Below are positions 26,807 through 33,988 of a DNA stretch of 64,000 nt, piece after piece. The position numbers and the translations under genes are program-made. Position 1 is the first letter of the stretch, and the number at the start of each line of letters is the position of its first letter. The stretch is from Arhodomonas sp051195215 (GTDB lineage Bacteria > Pseudomonadota > Gammaproteobacteria > Nitrococcales > Nitrococcaceae), in contig NZ_JBNAZM010000003.1 of assembly GCF_051195215.1 (NCBI RefSeq), positions 132,952-196,951 on the forward strand, given 5' to 3'. Under the pieces are notes generated by a model. It had not been told where the DNA came from. It made no database searches and saw nothing but the letters and a program-made list of their open reading frames with translations.

Positions 26807-26826
26807 ACGCCGGCGGGAGATTCAGC

Positions 26827-27402
26827 ATGTTCAGCGTGTTCGTGTACGCGTTCATCGTCCTTATGTTCGCAGGGCTGATCGTCGCGGCCGTTAAGAACGC
26901 GAAGGGCAAACGGCGCGGGTTGGTGTGGCAGGTGCTAGACGCCTTGGCACAGAAGGGGAAGGACGCGGCCCGAGGGCCGCGGTTCGTGCCCAAGAAGGTG
27001 CTTACCGCGCCCGAGCAGACGTTGTATCACCGGCTCAAGGCGGCGTTGCCTTATGAGGTCCTGGCGCAAGTGGCGTTTAGCCAGTTCATCGGCGTGAAGG
27101 GCGGGAGTCGCAAGGCGAACTTCGCGAAGTTCGGCACGGCCCGGCAGAAGGTGGCGGATTTCGTGATCTGCCGGCGGGATCTGTCGATCCTGGCGGTGGT
27201 CGAGCTGGACGACCGTTCGCATACCCGCAAGCGTGACCAGGCGAAGAATGCGGTGCTCGAAGAGGCGGGCATTCCCATCATCCGGTGGCACGTGAAGGAT
27301 ATGCCGGATCGAGAACGGATCAGGGACGCTGTTGCCGCCTTAGTGCAACCTCAGCCTGAGGCTAGCCAGAACGTAGGGCGCGCGGAACCGGCCGTCGAGT
27401 AG
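26827..27402 (+). CDS. Membrane-anchored DUF2726 protein
   Basis: 191 aa. One N-terminal TM helix (FSVFVYAFIVLMFAGLIVAA) is followed by a DUF2726 domain: LTAPEQTLYHRLKAAL, VFSQF-like strand, KVADFVICRRDLSILAVVEL, DDRSHTRKRDQAKNAVLEEA and GIPIIRWHV. The D-x-V-I...V-E-L-D-D...K pattern resembles restriction-endonuclease-like nuclease cores, so nuclease activity is possible. Anchoring places it at the inner face of the membrane. Confidence 0.75.
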   Translation: MFSVFVYAFIVLMFAGLIVAAVKNAKGKRRGLVWQVLDALAQKGKDAARGPRFVPKKVLTAPEQTLYHRLKAALPYEVLAQVAFSQFIGVKGGSRKANFAKFGTARQKVADFVICRRDLSILAVVELDDRSHTRKRDQAKNAVLEEAGIPIIRWHVKDMPDRERIRDAVAALVQPQPEASQNVGRAEPAVE

Positions 27403-27410
27403 GCGCGGAA

Positions 27411-27698
27411 TTAGGCCACGTCGTCGACGACGGTCACGTTGACGTGCTTACCGGCGCGAGCGAGAACGTTCACGAGCATGTCGAGGCTGAACCGATCCAG
27501 ACGGCCGCGCAGCAGGTCGTTCAGCCGCGGCTGAGTCAGGCCGAGGCGGGTAGCCGCTTCTTTCTGGGTAACGTTCAGACTCTCCACGTATTCGCGGATC
27601 TGCGTCATCAGCTCGGCGCGGAGCTTCAGGTTTTCAGTCTGCTCCGGCGTGTCGCCCAGGGCATCCCACACGCTGTTGAATCGCTGGCTGTCAGTCAT
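27411..27698 (-). CDS. higA: HigA-like XRE antitoxin
   Basis: 95 aa with an XRE helix-turn-helix (VTQKEAATRLGLTQPRLNDL, then LLRGRLDRFSLDMLVNVLAR). It would neutralise the upstream toxin and repress the pair. The ATG overlaps the toxin's stop by four bases. Toxin-before-antitoxin order is typical of HigBA modules. Confidence 0.85.
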   Translation of the reverse strand: MTDSQRFNSVWDALGDTPEQTENLKLRAELMTQIREYVESLNVTQKEAATRLGLTQPRLNDLLRGRLDRFSLDMLVNVLARAGKHVNVTVVDDVA

Positions 27699-28030
27699 CG
27701 CTCGTTCCTCCGCTGCGCCTGCAGTTGCTTGAACCGGCGCGTTGCTGTGTCGAGGTCCCGCTTGGCGGTCTTCTGTGTTTTCTTCTGGAAGGCGTGCAGG
27801 ACGTGTATGGCGTCCTCAAACCGGGCGATGTAGATCACGCGGTAGGCGTTGCCTTCGTCCTTCACGCGCAGTTCCTCGACACCAGGGCCGATGCTCTTCA
27901 TCGGCTTGAAGTCGTCCGGCTGCATGCCGCGTTGCAGTCGGTCAAGCTGGTACCCGACGGCGGTCTTGGCCCCTTCCGCCAAGCCCCGGATGACGTCCAG
28001 ACTGTCGCCCCAGAACTCGATTTCCTTCAT
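27695..28030 (-). CDS. higB: HigB / Gp49-like RelE-family toxin
   Basis: 111 aa. KEIEFWGDSLDVIRGLAEGA, GVEELRVKDEGNAYRVIYIA and HAFQKKTQKTAKRDLDTATR match the phage-derived Gp49-like/HigB mRNA-interferase family. It lies 165 bases from attR and would stabilise the prophage by post-segregational killing. A degraded copy of its 3' end is seen near 31319-31352. Confidence 0.87.
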   Translation of the reverse strand: MKEIEFWGDSLDVIRGLAEGAKTAVGYQLDRLQRGMQPDDFKPMKSIGPGVEELRVKDEGNAYRVIYIARFEDAIHVLHAFQKKTQKTAKRDLDTATRRFKQLQAQRRNER

Positions 28031-28195
28031 CTTTGCAAGATTATATCAGAACTTATATAAGACACCAGTAACCGGCAACGAGTGTCTACCCAGTGGCTAC
28101 GCCTCTCTGCGTAAGAGTGCTGCACTGTGCGCCACGAACGCCGTAAGTTATTGAACAGTCAAGAAGAGTGCACAAGAGTGCACCGGAATGACGTT

Positions 28196-28240
28196 CTCAT
28201 AATCCCTTGGTCGCTGGTTCGAATCCAGCCGGGCCCACCA
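28196..28240 (+). repeat. attR: 45-bp direct repeat of tRNA-Ile2 3' end
   Basis: Exact copy of 13769-13813 (CTCATAATCCCTTGGTCGCT through GGGCCCACCA). It lacks the tRNA 5' half and so is not a functional tRNA. Confidence 0.95.
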
Positions 28241-28491
28241 GTCCAATCGATAACTTGCGAATGCGCCCCACACCCGATATCGCGGCGAGTGTTCACTGCA
28301 ACGGGGGGTTCCGCGCCTCGAACTGGCTGAGTCGCGTCCGTATACCGCGTCGCCATGTGTAAAGCCACCCGCCTCAAAGCGAACCGACCGCCTCGCCGCT
28401 GCCCCTGACCGCGGAGAACGCCGAGCTGCGCGCATGTGGTTTCGCTCACGCGGCAGCTCAAGTGGTTCAATCAGCTAGGTCTTCGGCTCCA

Positions 28492-29688
28492 CTACGACGC
28501 TGCGGGCGGCTCACTACCCGTTGTCGCGGGCTCTCCCAGCTCCTCGTCGGGAGCAAGGATGCTCTGACGCTGGAACAGGTCGACATAGGGTTGGTAGCGA
28601 TAGCGCCGGTTGCGCTTCCGGCCCGTTATTTCTCTCAGAATGCCCCAGGCTTCCAGATGTTCCACTGTTCGTTGGGCGGTTACATACGACGTGTTCAATG
28701 CCCCTTCGACGGTACGGATCGACACGATGGGGCGCTCGAATAGGATGTCGAGCAGCTGTTGAGCCATCGCATTGTCGCGAAGAGCTTCACGGTGTTGTTC
28801 GCGGAGTGCGAGGATTTCGCGGGATGTGGTCGTGGCCGCTTGACTGACTTCGACCACACCGCGCAGAAAGAACTTGATCCAGCCTTCCCAATCGCCATCG
28901 TGGCGAACGGCCATGAGGCGGTCGTAGTACTGAGCGCGGTGCGCCTTGAAATAGTAGCTGAGGTAGAGCAGGGGCTTGTGCAGTATGCCTCGCTCGCAAA
29001 GCAGCAGTGTGATCAGAAGGCGCCCAACACGGCCGTTGCCATCCAGGAACGGGTGGATGGTCTCGAACTGAGCGTGCGCAACGGCGCAATGTATGAGGTC
29101 CGGCAGGGTAGCACGGTCGTGAAGGAACTCTTCGAGATTCCCCAAGGCCTCGTGCATAGCGTCTGGCGGCGGCGGTACGAATTCCGCGTCGTTGAGCGTT
29201 ACACCGGCCGGGCCGATCCAGTTCTGACTCTGCCGGAACTCGCCGGGGCGCCGTTCGGCGCCGCGGACATCGGTCAATAGCTTTTCGTGGATCTCGCGCA
29301 GAAGCCGGAGCGACAGCGGGAACGTATCGAGACGTGACAGGCCGTGGTTCATGGCCGCGACATAGTTGACGACTTCCTCAACGTCCTGCGGCTGGTCCTC
29401 GATGGCGGGCTCGGCCTCGTAACCCAACACGTCCTCGAGGGTGCTCTGGGTGCCTTCGATCTGGGAGCTCAGGACGGCCTCGTGGCGAACGTACATGGCG
29501 ACGAACAGCTCCGGGTTCGGTAAGACGGAGGTGACACCGTCCAGTCGCCCCAGGGTTCGGTCGGCCTGTGAGAGAAGACGATCCAGCTCGTCGTCGCGCG
29601 CTACAGGCGGTTCGGGTGGCAAGGGAGCGGGGATGAAGGCCCGGTAGCTGCCCGGTTGCCTGATGTACCGTCCGGTTCGCGTACTCAT
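28492..29688 (-). CDS. fic: Fic-family AMP transferase with C-terminal winged helix
   Basis: 398 aa. The Fic motif HPFLDGNGRVGR is intact with catalytic His. An N-terminal inhibitory helix is present (LSSQIEGTQST, matching S/T-x-x-x-E-G), so it is a class II, self-inhibited Fic. The C terminus (IVSIRTVEGALNTSYVTAQR, TVEHLEAWGILREITGRKRN) is a winged-helix DNA-binding domain, suggesting autoregulation through the inverted repeat upstream. It lies just outside attR. Confidence 0.93.
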   Translation of the reverse strand: MSTRTGRYIRQPGSYRAFIPAPLPPEPPVARDDELDRLLSQADRTLGRLDGVTSVLPNPELFVAMYVRHEAVLSSQIEGTQSTLEDVLGYEAEPAIEDQPQDVEEVVNYVAAMNHGLSRLDTFPLSLRLLREIHEKLLTDVRGAERRPGEFRQSQNWIGPAGVTLNDAEFVPPPPDAMHEALGNLEEFLHDRATLPDLIHCAVAHAQFETIHPFLDGNGRVGRLLITLLLCERGILHKPLLYLSYYFKAHRAQYYDRLMAVRHDGDWEGWIKFFLRGVVEVSQAATTTSREILALREQHREALRDNAMAQQLLDILFERPIVSIRTVEGALNTSYVTAQRTVEHLEAWGILREITGRKRNRRYRYQPYVDLFQRQSILAPDEELGEPATTGSEPPAAS

Positions 29689-29733
29689 GGGTTAGTTCAC
29701 TTGGGTTGAATAGGCGGTCCGAGCATGACCCGT

Positions 29734-29763
29734 TATTTTACTAAACTCGCCATTTGTAAAATA
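29734..29763. promoter_or_regulatory. Operator-like inverted repeat upstream of fic
   Basis: TATTTTAC, 14 bases, GTAAAATA: perfect arms, 46 bases upstream of the fic start in an AT-rich promoter-like stretch. The winged helix of Fic is the obvious candidate ligand. Confidence 0.6.
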
Positions 29764-29868
29764 GTGACTCGCTTGCGCCTGTCGTGTTTTGCGTCGGTTT
29801 AACAACGTGGCCCACTGGCCGGGTGCGGTCGTGCGTGTCGATCGGGAGCAAGGAGTCTGCTGTGGCGA

Positions 29869-29985
29869 TCATGAAGGTTGAGAACGGTAGGTAGGTTGAC
29901 TTCCGCCCGGCACGACGTAAGTCCCGCCGTATCCGCACCCCGTTTCGAACTCGGCTTCCGCTGCCGAGTGAAAGGCGACGGTCAT
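29869..29985 (-). pseudogene. Degraded ParE/RelE toxin remnant
   Basis: An ATG overlapping the antitoxin stop (ATGA) begins MTVAFHSAAEAEFETG, the normal start of a ParE/RelE toxin that pairs with this antitoxin type, but homology fades after about 16 codons and the frame stops after 38. Confidence 0.55.
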
Positions 29986-30206
29986 TCTTCGAAGCGCTTC
30001 CAGATCCGTTCGAACACCTCATCACCAGGAACGGCTTCAACTTCGCCCGAGCGCAGCTGCTTCAAGCGCGCCTGAGCAGTCGCCGCCCACTTGCGGTCAG
30101 TATCCGCTTCGGGCGGATTCAAGCTCCGCAGCAGCGAATCGACTACAAGGGCACGTTCTTCCACCGGAAGCGCGTTTACCTCGTCGATTAGGTCCTTCAC
30201 GCCCAT
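29982..30206 (-). CDS. Orphan antitoxin (addiction-module component, TIGR02574-like)
   Basis: 74 aa: KDLIDEVNALPVEERALVVD, SLLRSLNP and a Glu-rich tail match the small antitoxins that pair with ParE/RelE toxins. The expected downstream toxin is only a short remnant, so the antitoxin is orphaned. Confidence 0.75.
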   Translation of the reverse strand: MGVKDLIDEVNALPVEERALVVDSLLRSLNPPEADTDRKWAATAQARLKQLRSGEVEAVPGDEVFERIWKRFEE

Positions 30207-30357
30207 CTCGCTGCCTCAAGCGGTATCTGTCGCTCTGCACTATGACATCCTGCCTCCCGGCCAGACACTCCAGCGCAAGCGGGGCCGGTGACTATAGCTG
30301 CCGCTGCCGGGGCACCGGTGCCTGCGGTCTCGCTGTCTATCCGGTGACTACGCCACA

Positions 30358-30498
30358 TCACCCTTCCCAGCGAGCCTTGTTTCCGGGCCGAGTGTCTACA
30401 TGTCTACGGGACCACCCGGCTCAGTGCAGGGCAGCCCGCGGGTGATCCGGGGCGACGTGGGCATGGCGCATGCTCAGGCGTATGTCGGTGTCGCTGCT
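30358..30498 (-). pseudogene. Integrase 3'-end remnant
   Basis: The minus strand encodes TDIRLSMRHAHVAPDHPRAA then a stop. The intact integrase has TDIRMTMRYAHFAPDHLREA at the same place. Nucleotide similarity continues past the stop into the region matching the last 25 codons of int (13846-13930; GGCCGAGTGTCTAC shared). It marks a former insertion of a related element. Confidence 0.8.
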
Positions 30499-30561
30499 TG
30501 TCTTGGATCGGGCATCATGTGTGCCCGGCTTCTGATAATCGCAAGGACAACGGAGAATCGG

Positions 30562-31224
30562 ATGGACAACGTCGGCATCCTACTCGACTTCGACGGCACT
30601 TTGGTGGACTCGGAGAGCGCGCACCTGCGCGTCTGGAACGAGGTGCTCGCCGAGTTCGGTGTGGCCATCGAGCCCGCCCAGTACAAGGCGGATCACACTG
30701 GTGTACCTGCGCCGCAGTCGGCCCGGCATCTCGTGGATACCCACGGGCTCCCCGTTACCCCGGATGAGCTCACCGACCGCAAGAGCGCCCTCACGCAGCG
30801 CTTCCTGCGGGAGAACCGTACCCCCTTGCGCCCGGATGTACTGGAGACACTGGAGTGGTTCCGGGAGCGATCCGTTCCCATGGCGCTCGTCACCGGCAGC
30901 CCCCGCGAAGAAATAGCGCACACCATGCGTCACTGGGGATTGGAGCCGTTCTTTGCGTCTATCACCACACGGGACGACGTCCGCCACAGCAAGCCCCATC
31001 CGGAGAGCTACCGCCGCGCGCTCGCCACCCTGGATCTGGCCCCTGAGTTCGCCGTGGCATTCGAGGATACCAGCACGGGTGTGGAGTCCGCCGTCGCCGC
31101 CGGTGTGGCTTGCGTGGCCATCCCCAACGAGTATTCCGACGGGCAGGATTTCTCAGCGGCGACCCATGTCGCCCCGAGCCTCCACGAGGCTCGCGTCTGG
31201 ACGGAAGCGAAGTTCGGTCTATAG
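30562..31224 (+). CDS. HAD-superfamily phosphatase (beta-phosphoglucomutase/phosphoglycolate phosphatase-like)
   Basis: 220 aa. Motif I LDFDGTLVDSE, motif II ALVTGSPRE, motif III Lys in HSKPHPESY, motif IV FEDTSTGVESA, and a helical cap domain (residues about 16-80). It hydrolyses a small phosphorylated metabolite; the substrate cannot be told. Start at ATG 30562; upstream in-frame codons overlap the integrase remnant. Confidence 0.9.
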   Translation: MDNVGILLDFDGTLVDSESAHLRVWNEVLAEFGVAIEPAQYKADHTGVPAPQSARHLVDTHGLPVTPDELTDRKSALTQRFLRENRTPLRPDVLETLEWFRERSVPMALVTGSPREEIAHTMRHWGLEPFFASITTRDDVRHSKPHPESYRRALATLDLAPEFAVAFEDTSTGVESAVAAGVACVAIPNEYSDGQDFSAATHVAPSLHEARVWTEAKFGL

Positions 31225-31275
31225 CCAGCGGCGCACTGACCCAAGCACGCAATAGGCGCAGCCCGCGAAAGCCGG

Positions 31276-31355
31276 GTGTCCGGTGGTTCAGGCGCGGACG
31301 TTTCCTTGTGCTGGTCCTTGAACCGGCACGTAGCCGTATCGAGATCCCAGTGCGT
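31276..31355 (-). pseudogene. Scar joining alpA 5' end to higB 3' end
   Basis: 31278-31322 matches the alpA start region at 23219-23262 (most bases identical, GTTCAGGCGCGG shared), and directly after it 31319-31352 matches the higB 3' end near 27730-27762 (TTGAACCGGC shared; protein DLDTATCRF versus DLDTATRRF). Both are in the same relative order and orientation as in the prophage, so this looks like a large internal deletion in an old related element. Confidence 0.65.
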
Positions 31356-31694
31356 GTCGGAGCTCGTTCTCAAGGTGGCTATGGAGACGGTCGAACGGCT
31401 TTTTTACGTCTGGGATGCGCTGAAGGCACAACTCCCATTGAGCCATGCCGCAGTCTCGACCATCGACAAGCATGCGCGCGCCATCCTTCTCGTCAGGGAA
31501 GCCATATTCCGGCGAACGTAACCGCGAAGTCCACTGTTCGTAATCCGTTGTGGCTCTGTAACCAGCACCGGCAGTCACGATAGACCAGAATAAGCAATCA
31601 ACACCTCATGGCCTGACACATATCCACTGAGTGGTATCATCTGCGTATACGCAAAGGGCGGACGGGAAGCCGCCCCCAAAGGGGCAAGCACGCC
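31356..31694. other. Intergenic region without recognised gene
   Basis: About 340 bases with short open frames on both strands but no family signal or ribosome-binding site. The last about 80 bases should hold the promoter of the toxin-antitoxin pair. Confidence 0.4.
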
Positions 31695-32408
31695 ATGGCA
31701 GAGCTCATTGGACACGGCATCTACAGCATCCCCGAAGCGGCGCGCCTCGCAGGCATCGCGCCGACCAAGGTCCGTCGCTGGGTTTTCGGCTTCACCGCGA
31801 AGCAACAGAACGGCTCGCGTGCCCACTATGCAGGCCTGTGGGATCCGGAATACCGAGACGAAGACGAGCACGCGCTCAGTTTCCGGGACCTGTTGGAAGT
31901 CCGCTTCGTACATGCGTTCCGCAAGCATGGTGTCAGCCTCCAGGCAATTCGGCAGGCGGCTTCCCACGCCCGTGAGCTACTTGACACCAAGTATCCGTTC
32001 ACGTGTCGGCAGTTCCGCACCGATGGGCGTTCGGTATTTGCCGCCGTGGCTCCAGAAGTCTCCGATTATGAGGACCGAGAACGTCTGCTGGACCTGGCGA
32101 AACGCCAATACGTTTTCCGGGAAGTGATCTCGCCCTCGCTCTACGCCGGTATCGAATACGACCAAACGGGAGACGCGGAACGCTGGTATCCGCTACCCGA
32201 GACTCGCGCCATCGTGCTCGACCCGCAGCGAGCTTTCGGCAAGCCGATACTCGACGACTATCGTGTGCCGACAGAAGCGCTCGCCGCCGCGGTTAAGGTT
32301 GAAGGTGATACCACGATCGTGGCGCGACTCTACGAAATCCCCGAGGATCAGGTCAGGATGGCCGTAAAATTCGAGCAAGGGATGGCTCAACGTGCGAGTG
32401 CTCATTGA
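31695..32408 (+). CDS. HTH-DUF433 antitoxin
   Basis: 237 aa. The N terminus has a MerR-like helix-turn-helix (YSIPEAARLAGIAPTKVRRW) and the C-terminal about 60 residues are a DUF433 domain (IVLDPQRAFGKPILDDYRVP, then TEALAAAVKVEGD and VARLYEIPEDQVRMAVKFE). Such proteins are predicted antitoxins for PIN-like toxins. It overlaps the next gene by 17 bases, consistent with one regulated module. Confidence 0.8.
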   Translation: MAELIGHGIYSIPEAARLAGIAPTKVRRWVFGFTAKQQNGSRAHYAGLWDPEYRDEDEHALSFRDLLEVRFVHAFRKHGVSLQAIRQAASHARELLDTKYPFTCRQFRTDGRSVFAAVAPEVSDYEDRERLLDLAKRQYVFREVISPSLYAGIEYDQTGDAERWYPLPETRAIVLDPQRAFGKPILDDYRVPTEALAAAVKVEGDTTIVARLYEIPEDQVRMAVKFEQGMAQRASAH

Positions 32409-32796
32409 CGAGAACCTGCCCGCAGCTCTCGCCCGCGCGCTTAACGAACTGAGCCTGCATCGCGAGCAGGTTCCGGTCACCCATCTCACGCAGCGGTTCG
32501 ATCGCGGCACTGTCGACGTTGACTGGATACATACTCTCGGTGAGGAGGGCGATTGGGTCATCGTCTCGCAGGACCGCTTTCGCAAGAGCAAACTGGAGAA
32601 GGAAGCGTTGCAACGGTCCGGCATCGCGGCGTTCGTCCTCGAGCGTGCCTGGACGAACCACGCGTTCTGGGAGAAAGCTCAAAACCTGGTTCGCTGGTGG
32701 CCCGTAATCCTGCAGCGGGCGCGATCCTGCTCTGGTAGCACTGTCCACCTTGTGCCTTGGCGAATTAGCGGCAACGGCACATTCAAGGCCATTTGA
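32392..32796 (+). CDS. PIN-like (Mut7-C/DUF5615 type) toxin
   Basis: 134 aa with a GTG start. MRVLIDENLPAALARALNEL gives the first acidic residues of a PIN-like nuclease and GDWVIVSQDRFRKSKLEKEA gives the second acidic cluster; a basic tail ends WRISGNGTF. A predicted RNase toxin, paired with the DUF433 antitoxin. Confidence 0.8.
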   Translation: MRVLIDENLPAALARALNELSLHREQVPVTHLTQRFDRGTVDVDWIHTLGEEGDWVIVSQDRFRKSKLEKEALQRSGIAAFVLERAWTNHAFWEKAQNLVRWWPVILQRARSCSGSTVHLVPWRISGNGTFKAI

Positions 32797-32932
32797 TCGA
32801 ATATCGCAATGGCTCGCCAGCATCGAGTCTGTCACTGACACAACTGCCAATCTTTGTCAGCGCGACTACCAAGAATGCCAACAGCCCCGTTGTCTGGGCC
32901 GCTTCTACGTTGTTGATCCAATTTCGAAGGGA

Positions 32933-33217
32933 TTACGACACGTTAGCCGCGCCCGGTGAGCTCTTACGGCCTTGCTCAACCTCCGGGCTCACTTGCCCGT
33001 TGGCGGGGTCGGTCTCCCCCGTCATCAACCAGGTGGTGAACTGAGGGAACAGGGCGAGAATAGCCGCTCCCTCTGAGAGGCGGGGCTCCACCTTGCCGTT
33101 CTTGACGTCTGACCAGCGGTTCGCGCCGATGCCTGTGGTGGCGGCGAGGCGGCTGTATGTCCAGCCCTGGGACTGGGCATACTCGATGAGCGATGTCATG
33201 CGCTCACGGGTTGACAC
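32933..33217 (-). CDS. XRE-like phage repressor of a second inovirus-type module
   Basis: 94 aa from GTG 33217 (MSTRERMTSLIEYAQSQGWT). The helix-turn-helix (YSRLAATTGIGANRWSDVKN) is followed by WLMTGETDPANGQVSPEVEQ and a Ser/Pro/Gly tail. It lies divergent from an alpA-like gene. A TTG at 33244 would lengthen it by nine residues. A broken relative is at 25272-25514. Confidence 0.72.
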   Translation of the reverse strand: MSTRERMTSLIEYAQSQGWTYSRLAATTGIGANRWSDVKNGKVEPRLSEGAAILALFPQFTTWLMTGETDPANGQVSPEVEQGRKSSPGAANVS

Positions 33218-33272
33218 GGAGTTATTCCCCGGCTTAGTGTTCAAGCCACGGTTACGGAATTATTCCGTGGCT
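33211..33272. promoter_or_regulatory. Operators and promoter of the second alpA module
   Basis: AGCCACGG-N13-CCGTGGCT (33244-33272) holds ACGGAATTATTCC; a related ACGGAGTTATTCC lies at 33216-33228. A plus-strand TTGACA (33211-33216) and TAGTGT (33235-33240), 18 bases apart, could drive the alpA-like gene and would be blocked by repressor on these sites. Confidence 0.6.
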
Positions 33273-33305
33273 AGTATGTGTGACGTAATGTGCAGGATTG
33301 AGGAT

Positions 33306-33509
33306 ATGGAAGACCTCCAAGCCCGGCAAGCTATCGTCTGGCCGCTGGTTACGAAGGAGCGCTTCGCGGAGATCACCGGGCTTTCCTTCGACCAGGTTCG
33401 CGGCATGATCAATCGCCGCCAGCTCCCCACCCGCAAGGTCGGCCGGCATCGTCTGGTGAACCTGGCTCGCGTCACCCGGGAATGCCTGGAGGGGGAGGCA
33501 TGGGAATGA
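33306..33509 (+). CDS. AlpA/excisionase-like regulator, second copy
   Basis: 67 aa. VTKERFAEITGLSFDQVRGM then INRRQLPTRKVGRHRLVNLA is homologous to the prophage alpA at 23054-23254 (both read K-E-R-F-A-x-x-T-G...V-R-G). GAGG precedes the ATG at 33306. It is in the opposite orientation to the intact prophage, so it comes from a separate insertion. Confidence 0.78.
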   Translation: MEDLQARQAIVWPLVTKERFAEITGLSFDQVRGMINRRQLPTRKVGRHRLVNLARVTRECLEGEAWE

Positions 33510-33754
33510 CCGACGAGCATTCGCCAGCGGTCAAGCGCCTCTGTGCCGCCGTTGCCAATGCACCCTGCGAGCTCGATACGGCCTGGGAGGCGGTTTTTCA
33601 GGCTCTGCTCCACGATGATGCGGTTACGGTGGAAGCACTGGAGCGTTGCGCGTCGCGTCTGGAATGGAGTGCGGTTGGTACCGGGCGTTCAAATGGCCGT
33701 TCCAAGGCAAAGCAAGCGGGATTGCGTGTTTCGGGGACCGGGCGGAAGGAATGA
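33506..33754 (+). CDS. Small inovirus-module protein, second copy
   Basis: 82 aa overlapping the alpA stop (ATGA). CELDTAWEAVFQALLHDDAV and TVEALERCASRLEW resemble the prophage protein at 22148-22375. After about residue 55 the sequence is basic and non-family (GRSNGRSKAKQ), which may mark the break where the rest of the element was lost. Confidence 0.55.
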   Translation: MTDEHSPAVKRLCAAVANAPCELDTAWEAVFQALLHDDAVTVEALERCASRLEWSAVGTGRSNGRSKAKQAGLRVSGTGRKE

Positions 33755-33988
33755 TCGACCACAGTGGCCCGATGCCGGTGGCGTGAATGACGCCTTCGCT
33801 GCCCTGGCCTCGACCACCTTTTGTCACGGCCGGTGGCTGTCACTCGTTACGCCGAATCGGGCCGGCACGGTACAGGAAACACGCATACGCTCGGGCTGCA
33901 GTGTATCCGGGCCCAAAGGAGCCTGCCCTGTAGTCGACTTGGCAGAACGAATCGTTCAGGCGGCCGGATCGAATACGCGAACTGACGC

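Noticed and set aside
28148..28435. Minus-strand frame containing RLDSNQRPRDYEN across attR
   Set aside because: This is the familiar spurious translation antisense to a tRNA 3' end, not a gene.
31288..31578. 96-aa minus-strand frame upstream of the toxin-antitoxin pair
   Set aside because: No ribosome-binding site or family, and it overlaps the alpA-higB scar.
32797..32932. Short frame after the PIN-like toxin
   Set aside because: No start signal and no recognisable product; probably spacer.
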